From Edaphosphingomonas laterariae (GTDB lineage: Bacteria; Pseudomonadota; Alphaproteobacteria; Sphingomonadales; Sphingomonadaceae): a stretch of DNA of 54,399 nucleotides. Shown here piece by piece: positions 1 through 8,592 of the stretch. A model generated the notes under the pieces. The model did not search any database. It saw only the letters and a list, made by a program, of their open reading frames with translations, and was not told where the DNA came from. Location of the stretch: positions 1 to 54,399 of the forward strand of contig NZ_FZOS01000026.1 of the NCBI RefSeq assembly GCF_900188165.1, written 5' to 3'. Position 1 is the first letter of the stretch; every line of letters begins with the position of its first letter. The translations under genes were made by a program, and so were the position numbers.

Positions 1-1
1 G

Positions 2-547
2 CCGACGCGCACCGAACGGCACCGGCAGGACCTCTTCGCCGAAACCCATTGGACCGACGTGGACCGGGCGAGCTTCGACGAAGCCTGGCAGGCCGAATGC
101 GACGCAATGGCGGCGCAGACGCGCACGCAGATCATCTATCTGGTCACTGGCCTGCTGCTTCCGGTGTGGGGCAAGCTGCCCGACGATCATGTCCAGGTCT
201 GGCGGCTGACGAGCGATGACGGCCAGTCGCTTCTCGGGCGTCTTATTCCGGCGCCGCTGGTTGAGCGGATTGCCAGCGCATTCGGCATCGCGGCCCATGT
301 CGAGATCGACCTCGGCGCGCGGGTCGAGCACGTCCGCACCTCGGGCGAGATCATGCCGATCGGAGCGCTGCGGCTGAAGCGCGCCTTGGTCGCCGGCGAT
401 CAACGCCTCGAATTGCTGGACTGGAAGCCCGAGGCGCTGCCGCATCTCAAGGCGGCGGGCTGCTTCACCGAGATCATCCAGCACCGCACGCGGCTGTTCG
501 TTCCCCCGAGCCGCGCCCTCGAGATCCTCGCCAGGATCACGGACTGA
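2..547 (+). CDS. C-terminal part of a strawberry-notch-like helicase/hydrolase (5' truncated by window edge)
   Basis: The reading frame is open from base 2, so this is the 3' end of a gene that begins outside the window; the GTG at 59 is internal. About 180 residues are visible. They resemble the C-terminal region of the large strawberry-notch-type SNF2-like helicase/methylase proteins common on alphaproteobacterial plasmids, with alternating strands around a segment reading VQVWRLTSDDGQSLLGR and a final winged-helix-like stretch ending in LARITD. No catalytic motif lies in this part. It runs into the ParB-like gene on the same strand 111 bases on, which is the usual backbone order. The family call is from memory of the protein type and is moderate; the role in DNA transfer or maintenance is inference. 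Confidence 0.55.
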   Translation, partial: PTRTERHRQDLFAETHWTDVDRASFDEAWQAECDAMAAQTRTQIIYLVTGLLLPVWGKLPDDHVQVWRLTSDDGQSLLGRLIPAPLVERIASAFGIAAHVEIDLGARVEHVRTSGEIMPIGALRLKRALVAGDQRLELLDWKPEALPHLKAAGCFTEIIQHRTRLFVPPSRALEILARITD

Positions 548-658
548 CCCGCGGCCGCGCCAAGCGACCGAAGAGAGGGGAGGGGGCCTTCGGCCGGGTG
601 GGCCTGAGTGGCTCAAGCCGGCCGACGAGGTCGGCGCAACCCTCGAAGGAGACAACCG

Positions 659-2671
659 ATGATCCAGTCCGTGAAGGTCAAGAACCTCTCGCTCTCGAAG
701 GACAATGTCCGCAAATCCAATCGCGATGCCGACCTCGACAGCCTCGCCGACAATATCGCCGCGCATGGCCTGTTGCAGAATCTCGTGGTCACGCCGCTCA
801 AGAAGGCAGGACATTTCACCGTCAAGGCGGGTGGCCGCCGCTTGCGGGCGCTCCAGCGGCTGATCGATTCAGGTCGGCTTGCCGGGGACCATGAGGTTCA
901 GGTGCTGGTGCTCGAGGATGATGCCGGATCGGCCGAAGCGAGCCTTGCCGAGAATTTCCACCGCGTCGCGATGAACCCGGCGGATGAGTGCTCGGCTTTC
1001 AAGCACTTCCTCGACAAGGGCGCGAGTGCCGAGGATGTGGCGAAACGTTTCGGCGTCACGACCCGCTTCGTTGAGCAGCGGGTACGGCTTGCCGAACTGG
1101 CTCCTCTCGTATTCGCGGCGCTGGCGGCGGGCGAGATCACGCTGGGGGTCGCCCAGGCTTATGCCGTCACGCCCGACGTCGATCGCCAGGCGCGCGTGTT
1201 CGAGAGCATGAGCCGGTCCTATTATGGCGACAATCCCGACAATATCCGCCGTGCGCTCCTCAACGGAACGGTCAAGGCGACCGACGCCAAGGCACGGTTC
1301 GTCGGCCGCGAGGCCTATGTCGGCGCGGGCGGCCGGATCGAGCGCGACCTGTTCGGTGAAGATGTGGACGAGAGCTGGATCGACGTGGAGCTCATCGAGC
1401 AGCTGGCCGCCCAGAAGCTTGAAGCGGCCGCGGAAGCGCTCGCTGCCGAACAGAAGCTGGCGTTCGTGACGCCGGTTCTCGCGACGCATGTGCCCTATGA
1501 TACGGAGTGCCAGCTCCACGAATATCATCCGCCGCTGCGCGAATTGAGCGGGGACGAGCAGGAGCGCGTCGATAGTCTCTCGGATGAGGGCGACGCGCTC
1601 ATCCGCGAACTTGAGACCGAACTCGAGGACGGCACGCCCGAGGCCGAGGCGGCTTCGGCGCGTCTCGCCGACATCGAGCGGGAACTCGATACGATCGAGG
1701 CGTCGCGCACGATGGTCGATGATGCGATCAAGGACCAGCTGGGCACCTTCATCTATCTGGCGCCCGATGGCAGTCCGCGGGTGCACAGCCGCATGTTCAG
1801 CGAGCGCGCCATCCGGCAGGCGGGCGAGGATGCAGAACCCGAAGCACCGTCCGGCAAGGTCGCGGCCTCCCGGCTCAGCGCGACGCTGGTTGACGAACTC
1901 GCGACCCAGCGCCGGCAGATCCTGGCAGCCCATGTCGCCTCGGATGCCGGGTTCGCGCTCGATCTCACGATATTCCTGATGGCGCACCGGACGGTGTTCG
2001 CCAGCAGCTATGTCCGGGACCACGCGACGTTGCAGGCCGCCGCCGCGAGCTTCCCGATCGTCAGCTTCCGCGATGAAGGTAGCGCGGCGAGCAATGTCCT
2101 GACCGAACAGCGCCAGGCGCTCGATGTGAGCTGGGCAGGCGGGAACACGCTGTCGTCCCGCTTCGATGCCTTCCGGCAACTGGATGAACAGGCGCGCGCC
2201 GATTGGCTCGCCCATGTCATGGCGCAGACGCTGGAGCCGACACTCAACGTCGACGATGGCGGGCGCCGCAACGGCTTCCACGATCATCTCGGACGGCTGC
2301 TCGACATTGATGTCGCGCAATGGTGGCGGCCCGATGCCCAGAACTTTTTCGGGCGGGTGAAGAAGGACGTCATGCTCGAAGCGCTCGACGAGATCGGCGG
2401 GCCGGTGCTGCGCGGCCGATACAAGGACGCCAAGAAGGGTGACCTTGCCAATGCCTGCGCTGCGCTCTGTTCGGGGCAGGGCATCGTCGAGGCCGAAGTC
2501 CGGGAAAAGGCGCTCTCCTGGCTGCCCGACGAGATGCGGTTCGGCGCGATCGAAAAGCCCGAAAGCTTCCGGAGCTATTCCGCTTTCCTCAGCGATGAAG
2601 ACGACAGCGACGGCGGGGCAGGGGAGATCGCCCCCGATGGCGATGCTGGCGACTTCGAACAGGCCGCCTGA
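659..2671 (+). CDS. Large ParB/RepB/Spo0J-like N-terminal domain protein
   Basis: 670 residues when started at the ATG at 659, which has a GGAG Shine-Dalgarno 8 bases upstream; the open frame extends to 608 without a better start. Residues 1-110 form a ParB/sulfiredoxin-like fold (IQSVKVKNLSLSKDNVRKS, then LADNIAAHGLLQNLVV and GGRRLRALQRL), followed by a helix-turn-helix region (SAEDVAKRFGVTTRFVEQRV). The remaining ~450 residues are mostly helical and acidic and are not part of canonical partition ParB. Proteins of this size with a ParB domain are common plasmid backbone proteins in sphingomonads. No ParA lies beside it, and a separate parA-parB pair sits at 13.3-15.0 kb, so segregation is probably not its job. 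A nuclease or chromatin-like role is possible but unproven. Confidence 0.8.
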   Translation: MIQSVKVKNLSLSKDNVRKSNRDADLDSLADNIAAHGLLQNLVVTPLKKAGHFTVKAGGRRLRALQRLIDSGRLAGDHEVQVLVLEDDAGSAEASLAENFHRVAMNPADECSAFKHFLDKGASAEDVAKRFGVTTRFVEQRVRLAELAPLVFAALAAGEITLGVAQAYAVTPDVDRQARVFESMSRSYYGDNPDNIRRALLNGTVKATDAKARFVGREAYVGAGGRIERDLFGEDVDESWIDVELIEQLAAQKLEAAAEALAAEQKLAFVTPVLATHVPYDTECQLHEYHPPLRELSGDEQERVDSLSDEGDALIRELETELEDGTPEAEAASARLADIERELDTIEASRTMVDDAIKDQLGTFIYLAPDGSPRVHSRMFSERAIRQAGEDAEPEAPSGKVAASRLSATLVDELATQRRQILAAHVASDAGFALDLTIFLMAHRTVFASSYVRDHATLQAAAASFPIVSFRDEGSAASNVLTEQRQALDVSWAGGNTLSSRFDAFRQLDEQARADWLAHVMAQTLEPTLNVDDGGRRNGFHDHLGRLLDIDVAQWWRPDAQNFFGRVKKDVMLEALDEIGGPVLRGRYKDAKKGDLANACAALCSGQGIVEAEVREKALSWLPDEMRFGAIEKPESFRSYSAFLSDEDDSDGGAGEIAPDGDAGDFEQAA

Positions 2672-2684
2672 GGCGAACGCCTAA

Positions 2685-2720
2685 CGGCGGGCGGCGCTTT
2701 CGTGTCGCCCGCCGCCCTTC
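2685..2720 (+). terminator. Hairpin after the large ParB-like gene
   Basis: A 9-bp perfect stem (CGGCGGGCG at 2685-2693 with CGCCCGCCG at 2706-2714) encloses a 12-base loop, 13 bases after the stop codon. The tail is CCCTTC, with no long T-run, so it may be a weak intrinsic terminator or an mRNA end-stabilising hairpin. Confidence 0.45.
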
Positions 2721-2763
2721 ATCGGCGGCGCTGAAACAGCCGCTCTTTCGCGGAGTATCCACC

Positions 2764-3687
2764 ATGACCCAATCATCGGGCCGGCCCTCGCCGGCCGAGA
2801 CCATCACGCGCGCCATCATCGACCGGCTCGAGGCCGGTGTGCGTCCCTGGGTACGGCCCTGGCGATCATGCGCCGCGCAAGGGCGCCCGCTGCGCGCCAA
2901 TGGCGAGCCCTATCGCGGCATGAACACCTTTTGGCTATGGCTGGCCGCCGAGCAGTGCGGCTATCGGTCCCGCTACTGGATGACCTATCGGCAAGCACAA
3001 AGCCTCGGCGGGCAGGTCCGTGCCGGTGAGCAGTCGCAATTTGCGATCTTCTACAAAGCCTATTCGAAGAAGGTCGATTCCTACGAACGTCCGGGTGAGC
3101 TCGTCGATGAGCAGCGCCGGGTCATGCGGTCCTATGCGGTCTTCAATGCCGATCAGATCGATACACTGCCGGGCGATTTCTATCCCGAAGCCCTCTCCCT
3201 CGTCCCGCCGGGCGACCGGCTCGGTCCGCGGGCGGAGCGCTTCGTCGATCGGCTGCCCGCGCGGCTGCGATGCGGCGGCGATCGTGCTTATTATGATCTG
3301 CGCGCGGACGTCATCACCATGCCGCCGGTCGAGCAATTCGACACGCGCGCCGCCTGGGCAGCCACCATTGCGCATGAGGCCGGCCACTGGACAGGCCATC
3401 CAGCCCGGCTTGCCCGATCGTTCGGGAAGCGCTTCGGCGATCAGGCATATGCGTTCGAGGAGTTGGTCGCCGAACTGACAGCAGCGCTGGTTGGCGCCGA
3501 TGTGGGTCTCCCAACCACCCATCTCGACGACCACGCGGCTTATATCGGATCCTGGCTCGCCATTTTGCGCAAGGATAATCGCGCATTGCTGACGGCGGCT
3601 GCGCGAGCCGAGGAAGCCGCCGGGTTTCTGCTGCGGTCAACCGATCTCGCTTGCGAGGATGATCTGGACGAGCAGGCGGCTGCTTGA
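2764..3687 (+). CDS. ardC: ArdC-type antirestriction protein (ssDNA-binding plus zincin domain)
   Basis: 307 residues. The N-terminal ~120 residues match the ArdC-like ssDNA-binding domain (RLEAGVRPWVRPW, then PYRGMNTFWLWL and GYRSRYWMTYRQA). The C-terminal half is a zincin-like metallopeptidase domain with the metal-binding motif HEAGHWTGH at residues ~205-213 and a downstream FEELVAEL carrying the third-ligand glutamate. In IncW plasmids ArdC protects incoming single-stranded DNA from host restriction during conjugation. The position in a plasmid backbone, with ssb and other leading-region genes nearby, fits that role. The start is preceded by GCGGAG. Protease activity is assumed only from the motif. 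Confidence 0.9.
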   Translation: MTQSSGRPSPAETITRAIIDRLEAGVRPWVRPWRSCAAQGRPLRANGEPYRGMNTFWLWLAAEQCGYRSRYWMTYRQAQSLGGQVRAGEQSQFAIFYKAYSKKVDSYERPGELVDEQRRVMRSYAVFNADQIDTLPGDFYPEALSLVPPGDRLGPRAERFVDRLPARLRCGGDRAYYDLRADVITMPPVEQFDTRAAWAATIAHEAGHWTGHPARLARSFGKRFGDQAYAFEELVAELTAALVGADVGLPTTHLDDHAAYIGSWLAILRKDNRALLTAAARAEEAAGFLLRSTDLACEDDLDEQAAA

Positions 3688-3712
3688 TCTCGCCATGTCG
3701 CCGATTGCACTA

Positions 3713-3746
3713 TATCCATATATCCGCTATCGTGGATATATGGATA
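3713..3746. promoter_or_regulatory. Perfect 13-bp inverted repeat: probable ArsR operator
   Basis: TATCCATATATCC (3713-3725) is repeated as its exact reverse complement at 3734-3746, separated by 8 bases. The right arm contains the arsR ATG at 3740. Position, symmetry and AT content fit an autorepressor site; bound ArsR would cover both promoter and translation start. Confidence 0.7.
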
Positions 3747-4078
3747 ACGAATCTGTCATCGTCGCGTTGGGCGCGCTTGCCCAAGCCACGCGCCTCGACG
3801 CCTTCCGCCTTCTGGTGCGTCACGAACCCGAAGGCCTTCCCGCCGGCGAGGTCGCCAAGGCGCTGGATGTCCCGCAGAACACGATGTCGGTGCATTTGGC
3901 GACCCTGGCGCGTGCCGGCCTGGTCACATCCGAGCGGCGCAGCCGGATCATCAACTACCGCGCCGATCTCGATGCGCTACGCTCCGTGATGCTGTTCCTC
4001 GTCAAGGACTGCTGTGGTGGCCGGGCCGAGCTCTGCCATCCACTTGCGGATGAACTGCTTGCCTGTCGTGCTGCCTGA
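3740..4078 (+). CDS. arsR: ArsR-family arsenite-responsive repressor
   Basis: 112 residues, winged helix-turn-helix of the ArsR/SmtB family: LGALAQATRLDAFRLLVRH, then the recognition region ALDVPQNTMSVHLATLARAG, then the wing SERRSRIINYRAD. The C-terminal sequence DCCGGRAELC supplies a Cys-Cys-x6-Cys cluster like the As(III)-sensing thiols near the C-terminus of Acidithiobacillus-type ArsR. I chose the ATG at 3740 because it starts right before the first helix; an open frame runs back to 3659 into ardC, but it would cross the operator. No Shine-Dalgarno precedes the ATG, so the mRNA may be leaderless. First gene of the ars operon, 12 bases before arsC. Confidence 0.92.
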   Translation: MDNESVIVALGALAQATRLDAFRLLVRHEPEGLPAGEVAKALDVPQNTMSVHLATLARAGLVTSERRSRIINYRADLDALRSVMLFLVKDCCGGRAELCHPLADELLACRAA

Positions 4079-4090
4079 AAGGACATCAAC

Positions 4091-4627
4091 ATGACGGATC
4101 GCCTGTTGAACGTACTGTTTCTTTGCACGGGCAATTCCGCCCGTTCCATCATGGCCGAGGCGATCCTCAGCCGTGAGGGGCTAGGCCGTTTCAAATCGTT
4201 CAGCGCCGGCAGCCAGCCCAAGGGCGAGGTCCATCCGTTCACCATTCATCTCTTGGAGAAGCTGAACTACGACGCAAGCCGGTTCCGCTCGAAGAGCTGG
4301 GAAGAGTTTTCCGGCCCCGATGCGCCGTCCTTGGATTTCGTGTTCACCGTTTGCGACAATGCCGCCAATGAGCTTTGCCCGGTTTGGCCGGGGCAGCCGC
4401 TGACCGCCAATTGGGGGGTGCCCGATCCGGCCGCTATCGAGGACAGCGAAACGGTGCAGCACGCGGCCTTCTTCGATACTTACAGGATGCTGTTCAATCG
4501 CATCTCGCTGTTCACCAACCTGCCGTTCGAAGGCCTCGACAAGATGAGTCTACAGAACCGGCTGAACCGGATCGGCAAGGAACAGGGCCGCGCCGACCTC
4601 CCAAGCGAAAAGGCACCCAGCGCATGA
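4091..4627 (+). CDS. arsC: Arsenate reductase, low-molecular-weight phosphatase (thioredoxin-coupled) type
   Basis: 178 residues. The P-loop CTGNSAR (Cys12-x5-Arg18) defines the LMW-phosphatase-like family, and Cys88 and Cys95 have the seven-residue spacing of the Cys82/Cys89 redox pair of the pI258 ArsC, so all three redox cysteines are present. It reduces As(V) to As(III) using thioredoxin, supplying arsenite to the efflux pump. The protein is ~40 residues longer than pI258 ArsC because of a C-terminal helical extension (YRMLFNRISLFTNLPFEGL onward) seen in proteobacterial members. It follows arsR by 12 bases, and its stop overlaps the next arsC by ATGA. Confidence 0.93.
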   Translation: MTDRLLNVLFLCTGNSARSIMAEAILSREGLGRFKSFSAGSQPKGEVHPFTIHLLEKLNYDASRFRSKSWEEFSGPDAPSLDFVFTVCDNAANELCPVWPGQPLTANWGVPDPAAIEDSETVQHAAFFDTYRMLFNRISLFTNLPFEGLDKMSLQNRLNRIGKEQGRADLPSEKAPSA

Positions 4628-5064
4628 GCAATGCCGCAATCGATATCGTCATCTATCACAATCCCGAGTGTGGGACGTCGCGCAACACGCTGGCGATGAT
4701 CCGCAACGCCGGGATCGAGCCGCATGTGATCGAATATCTCAAGACGCCGCCCAACCGCCCGCGCCTGGTTTCGCTCATCGCCCGCATGGGCATCAGCGCA
4801 CGCCAGTTGCTCCGCGAGAAGGGCACGCCCTTCGCCGAGCTGGGTCTTGCCGATCCGACGCTCAGCGATGACCAGCTCATTGATGCGATGATCGAACATC
4901 CGATCCTCATCAACCGGCCAATCGTTGTGTCGCCGCTCGGCGTGAAACTCTGCCGTCCATCGGAAGAGGTGCTCGATCTTCTCCCGTCCGCCCAGCGCGG
5001 GGCTTTCACCAAGGAAGATGGCGAGCAGGTCATCGACGCCGCCGGCAAGAGGATCGGGGCGTGA
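4624..5064 (+). CDS. arsC: Arsenate reductase, glutaredoxin-coupled (R773) type
   Basis: 146 residues from the ATG at 4624. The active-site motif HNPECGTSR carries Cys16 in the H-x3-C-x3-R arrangement of the R773/Grx-dependent ArsC family; the later segment reads HPILINRPIVVSPLGVKLCRP, typical of that family. It performs the same As(V) to As(III) reduction as its upstream neighbour but with glutathione/glutaredoxin as donor, so the operon holds two unrelated arsenate reductases. The start overlaps the previous stop (ATGA) and its stop overlaps the next start (GTGA), indicating translational coupling. Confidence 0.93.
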   Translation: MSNAAIDIVIYHNPECGTSRNTLAMIRNAGIEPHVIEYLKTPPNRPRLVSLIARMGISARQLLREKGTPFAELGLADPTLSDDQLIDAMIEHPILINRPIVVSPLGVKLCRPSEEVLDLLPSAQRGAFTKEDGEQVIDAAGKRIGA

Positions 5065-6128
5065 ACGCGACCGTTGCGGCACGACCCAAGCCGGCGATCA
5101 ACAGCTTCGAACGCTATTTGAGCGTCTGGGTGGCGCTCTGCATCGCTGTCGGCATCGCGCTCGGCTATTCGCTGCCGAATCTGTTCGCAGCCATCGCATC
5201 GGCTGAGATCGCGCGCGTGAACCTGGTCGTGGCTGTGCTGATCTGGCTGATGATCGTCCCCATGCTGCTCAAGATCGACCTCGGCGCGTTGGGGTCGGTT
5301 CGCCAACACTGGAAGGGCGTCGGCGTCACCCTCTTCATCAACTGGGCGGTGAAGCCCTTTTCAATGGCGCTGCTCGGCACGCTGTTCCTGGGATGGCTCT
5401 TCCGGCCGCTGCTGCCGCAGGGCGAGATCAACGCCTATATCGCCGGGCTCATCCTGCTCGCCGCCGCCCCCTGCACGGCGATGGTGTTCGTCTGGTCGAA
5501 CCTGTGCGACGGCGAGCCGACCTATACGCTGAGCCAGGTGGCGCTCAACGACGTGATCATGGTCTTCGCCTTCGCACCGCTGGTCGGACTGCTGCTCGGG
5601 GTCGCCTCGATCACAGTGCCCTGGGACACGCTGCTCATCTCGGTCCTGCTCTATATCGTCGTGCCCGTCATCGTCGCGCAGATCATTCGTCGGGCGTTGC
5701 TATCGTCAGGCGGGCAGCCGGCGCTCGATCGGCTGCTGGCAACGCTTGGGCCGGTGTCGCTGGTTGCGCTGCTGACGACGCTCGTCCTCCTGTTCGGCTT
5801 CCAGGGCCCGGCGATCCTGGCTCATCCGCTGGTCATCGCACTGATTGCCATTCCCATCCTCATCCAGGTCTACTTCAATGCGGGCCTGGCCTATTGGCTC
5901 AGCCGGCGCTTCGGCGTGGCCTGGTGCGTCGCCGCTCCGGCCGCGCTGATCGGCGCGTCCAATTTCTTCGAGCTCGCGGTTGCAGCCGCGATCAGCCTGT
6001 TCGGCCTCAATTCCGGGGCCGCGCTCGCGACCGTGGTGGGCGTGCTGGTCGAGGTGCCGGTAATGCTGTCTGTCGTCAGCATCGTCAAGAAGACGCGGCC
6101 CTGGTACGAGCAACGCGTTCCTGCATGA
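5061..6128 (+). CDS. acr3: ACR3-family arsenite efflux permease
   Basis: 355 residues with about ten hydrophobic segments, the size of bacterial Acr3. The signature LLAAAPCTAMVFVWSNL with Cys138 in the fourth membrane segment is the conserved cysteine required for As(III) transport in this family. FNAGLAYWLSRRFGV and GASNFFELAVAAA are further family signatures. It sits in the inner membrane and exports As(III) driven by the proton gradient; no ArsA ATPase is present here. The start is a GTG overlapping the stop of the preceding arsC (GTGA), and its stop overlaps the arsN2 start (ATGA). Confidence 0.95.
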   Translation: MNATVAARPKPAINSFERYLSVWVALCIAVGIALGYSLPNLFAAIASAEIARVNLVVAVLIWLMIVPMLLKIDLGALGSVRQHWKGVGVTLFINWAVKPFSMALLGTLFLGWLFRPLLPQGEINAYIAGLILLAAAPCTAMVFVWSNLCDGEPTYTLSQVALNDVIMVFAFAPLVGLLLGVASITVPWDTLLISVLLYIVVPVIVAQIIRRALLSSGGQPALDRLLATLGPVSLVALLTTLVLLFGFQGPAILAHPLVIALIAIPILIQVYFNAGLAYWLSRRFGVAWCVAAPAALIGASNFFELAVAAAISLFGLNSGAALATVVGVLVEVPVMLSVVSIVKKTRPWYEQRVPA

Positions 6129-6556
6129 TCGCTACACTGCTGGATTCCAGGTCGCTTTCCGACCTGATGGCGGAGCTGAGCGCGGCGGGTCTGCCTGCCA
6201 GTGATCTCGCCGAGGCGGGACGCCGCTTCTTTCGGTTCGAGGATGATGTTGGCCTTGTCGGCTATGGCGGGATCGAAGGCGACGGCTCCGACCGCCTGCT
6301 GCGCTCGCTGGTCGTGAAGGCCGATCGGCGCGGATGCGGATTGGGCGGTGCCATTCTCACGGCAGTCGAACGCGCTGCAGCTGATGAGGGCGCGACTAGC
6401 CTGTACCTGCTCACCACGACCGCCGAGCCTTTCTTTCGCCGTCACGGCTATGAAACAGCCGAACGGACCGACGTTCCTGCCGTCATCGTGCAATCGGCCG
6501 AGTTCCGATCGCTATGCCCGGCGAGCGCCGCCCTTTTGTACAAATGGATTGCCTGA
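6125..6556 (+). CDS. arsN2: ArsN2-type GNAT N-acetyltransferase
   Basis: 143 residues with a GNAT fold: the acetyl-CoA loop region reads [21 protein letters not shown] (the R-x2-G-x-G/A turn is present as RRGCGLGG), followed by [17 protein letters not shown], the common end of ArsN-like acetyltransferases. Family members encoded in ars operons include enzymes that acetylate organoarsenicals such as arsinothricin; the substrate here is not proven. The 4-base overlap with acr3 and 1-base overlap with arsH place it in the ars operon. Confidence 0.85.
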   Translation: MIATLLDSRSLSDLMAELSAAGLPASDLAEAGRRFFRFEDDVGLVGYGGIEGDGSDRLLRSLVVKADRRGCGLGGAILTAVERAAADEGATSLYLLTTTAEPFFRRHGYETAERTDVPAVIVQSAEFRSLCPASAALLYKWIA

Positions 6557-7296
6557 TGTCGCGTCTTCGTATCCTTCCCGAACCCGATCACATGCCCGCG
6601 CTGGACCGCGCAATGATCCGGCCCGATCTCGCCGCCGGGCTCGGCGCGCTTGAGCCGAAACCTCGCATCCTCCTCCTCTACGGCTCGCTGCGCGAGCGGT
6701 CGTTCAGTCGCTTCGCGGTCGAGGAAGCGGCCCGGCTGCTCATCCTCTTCGGCGCCGAAGTGCGGATCTTCGATCCGGCCGATCTCCCGCTCCCCGACCA
6801 GATCAAGGACGATGATCACCCGGCGGTGCATGAGCTTCGCGAGCATGCGCTTTGGTCCGAGGGCATGGTCTGGTGCAGTCCCGAACGGCACGGCCAGATC
6901 ACCGGCATCATGAAAGCGCAGATCGACCATTTGCCGCTCGAATTCGGCGGCATGCGTCCGACCCAGGGCCGGACCCTGGCCGTCATGCAGGTTTCGGGCG
7001 GATCGCAGTCGTTCAACGCGGTCAACACGTTGCGGCTGCTCGGGCGGTGGATGCGCATGTTCACCATCCCCAACCAGTCGAGCATTGCTATGGCGTTCAA
7101 GGAGTTCGACGAGGACGGCCGTCTCAGTGCCTCAAGCTATTATGACCGGATCGTCGACGTCATGGAGGAGCTGGTGCGCTTCACGGTGCTGACACGTCGC
7201 CATGCCGATCAACTCGTGGACCGCTATTCGGAACGCAAGGCGGCAGCCGCCAAGCGCGACGCGGCCCAAGATCTGGCCTCACGGTCGAAGGCCTGA
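6556..7296 (+). CDS. arsH: ArsH NADPH-dependent FMN reductase (organoarsenical oxidase)
   Basis: 246 residues. The flavodoxin-like FMN-binding signature is [13 protein letters not shown] near residue 35, followed by [16 protein letters not shown] and [21 protein letters not shown], all typical of ArsH. ArsH oxidises trivalent organoarsenicals and can act as a quinone/azo reductase with NADPH. I chose the ATG at 6556 (TGATG overlap with arsN2); an in-frame ATG at 6544 would add four residues. It is the last gene of the ars operon; no strong intrinsic terminator is visible after it. Confidence 0.94.
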   Translation: MSRLRILPEPDHMPALDRAMIRPDLAAGLGALEPKPRILLLYGSLRERSFSRFAVEEAARLLILFGAEVRIFDPADLPLPDQIKDDDHPAVHELREHALWSEGMVWCSPERHGQITGIMKAQIDHLPLEFGGMRPTQGRTLAVMQVSGGSQSFNAVNTLRLLGRWMRMFTIPNQSSIAMAFKEFDEDGRLSASSYYDRIVDVMEELVRFTVLTRRHADQLVDRYSERKAAAAKRDAAQDLASRSKA

Positions 7297-7643
7297 CGGC
7301 CGGGCTCTTCCGATGCGACGCGCTTTCATGCCGTCCTGTGCGTATCGGGAGATCGGGTTGCGGGTGCCCTTCTTAAGGTCCTCTGCGTCATGAATGCCTG
7401 ACGCGACAGGGCCTTCGCGCCTTTCGCCAGAGGATGCGGCACATGGGCCATCGCGCTGGCGGCGGCAACCCGAACGCTCCGGCCGTGTTGGCGCGCCGAG
7501 GCGCGCCTGCCCGCACCACCCGGACCTTATCGGGTTCCCCTTGGGCGTTGCCCGGCGGTGCCGCCGCCGCTTTTTCGATGGCCCGGAGGGTGCGCATCCG
7601 GCGGGAAGGCCGCCGGCCCTGCGACACGGAAAGGCAATCCCTC
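7297..7643. other. Non-coding stretch between arsH and the DUF2493 gene
   Basis: 347 bases without a credible gene. The distal half is a long leader containing the structured element shared with the ssb leader (see 7507-7560). An open frame runs through it in frame with the downstream gene, but it starts without a Shine-Dalgarno and has a repetitive Arg/Ala-rich translation, so I treat it as non-coding. Confidence 0.6.
7507..7560 (+). promoter_or_regulatory. Conserved leader element, copy A (upstream of the DUF2493 gene)
   Basis: Begins CTGCCCGCACCACCC, then a short hairpin (CCCG at 7519-7522 with CGGG at 7531-7534), then TTCCCC, then a second hairpin GGGC-GTT-GCCC, then GGCGGTG. The same order occurs at 9644 before ssb. 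It starts 137 bases before the ATG at 7644. It may be an RNA regulatory element or a protein-binding site. Confidence 0.5.
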
Positions 7644-8585
7644 ATGACCAGCTCCCTTTCAGCAGTGCTCCAAGCACTCGAACTCGGCCATCTCGACCTG
7701 ATGGGCGACCAACGCTCGATGGAAGCGCCGCCGCCGGCCGAAGCGCTCGAACAGACCGTCAGCGCCATCTGGAGCGATCTCTTCGCGCTCTTCCCCTTCA
7801 CCGCGCTCGAACGCGACATCGAGGATCTGGGCTGGGGCTTCGTCAATCTCTTCCACCGCGCGGCCGCCAAGAAGCATCAGCTGATCGACCGCCTGACCGA
7901 CGAGATCCGGCTCCTGCTCGCCGAGCAGGACGGATCGGAGATCGCGACCGCTGATCTCGAGGACAAGATCGATCTCGCCCGCAAGGTCGAGCAGTCCGCC
8001 CAGGCCTATGAGGGGATGCGCGACACCGCGGCGCGCCACTATCTGCATGAGACCGGCCGCTCCTGGGTGCCCGCGACCGGCAACCGCATCTCGCTCGGCA
8101 CGACCGCTGCGATCGTCGATGGCCGGGCCTATTTGCAGGCGCGGCGCGAGCGGGTGCGCGATGCCAATATGGTCCATGGCACGCCCGTGGTCTTCGCCGG
8201 CGGGCGCCTTCGCTTCGCCAGCGACGACGAGGCCAAGCAGTTTGCCGACAATCTGCTGCGGACCCTCAAGGCCGTGCGCGAACGTGTGGGCGACATGTAT
8301 CTCGTCCATGGCGGCGACATGAAGGGCATCGAGCGTCTTGCAGCATCCTGGGCCGAGCAGAACGGCATCCAGCAGCTGCGGTTCGGCCTTGATCGCAAGC
8401 TTGGCGATCGTGCCGGCTTCCGGCGCAACGAGCAGATGCTCTCGGTCAAGCCGCGCTACGTCATTGCCTTCCAGGGCAACGGCGTCACCGAAAGGCTGGT
8501 GGTCGAGGCCAAGGCGCGCGGCATCCATGTCGTCGATCGCCGCGGACCGCTCGGAACGCCGCCGGCGGCTTTATCTCGCGGCTGA
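7644..8585 (+). CDS. DUF2493 (SLOG/YspA-like) domain protein
   Basis: 313 residues when started at the ATG at 7644. Residues ~190-305 match DUF2493, a Rossmann-type member of the SLOG superfamily: GDMYLVHGGDMKGIERLA, then RNEQMLSVKPRYVIAFQGNG and AKARGIHVVDRRG. SLOG domains bind nucleotides or nucleotide-derived ligands. The N-terminal ~180 residues are helical, with a segment WVPATGNRISLG. Such genes are common in alphaproteobacterial plasmid leading regions, but their function is not known. An upstream open frame to 7434 exists; I reject it because it crosses the conserved leader and has no ribosome site. A perfect hairpin terminator follows the stop. Confidence 0.8.
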   Translation: MTSSLSAVLQALELGHLDLMGDQRSMEAPPPAEALEQTVSAIWSDLFALFPFTALERDIEDLGWGFVNLFHRAAAKKHQLIDRLTDEIRLLLAEQDGSEIATADLEDKIDLARKVEQSAQAYEGMRDTAARHYLHETGRSWVPATGNRISLGTTAAIVDGRAYLQARRERVRDANMVHGTPVVFAGGRLRFASDDEAKQFADNLLRTLKAVRERVGDMYLVHGGDMKGIERLAASWAEQNGIQQLRFGLDRKLGDRAGFRRNEQMLSVKPRYVIAFQGNGVTERLVVEAKARGIHVVDRRGPLGTPPAALSRG

Positions 8586-8592
8586 CCGCCGT

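Noticed and set aside
869-2320. Long minus-strand frame of 483 codons opposite the large ParB-like gene
   Set aside because: It mirrors the real gene, is Arg/Gly/Leu-rich without motifs, and has no ribosome site.
7434-7643. N-terminal extension of the DUF2493 protein
   Set aside because: It crosses the conserved leader element and lacks a Shine-Dalgarno; the ATG at 7644 is better placed.
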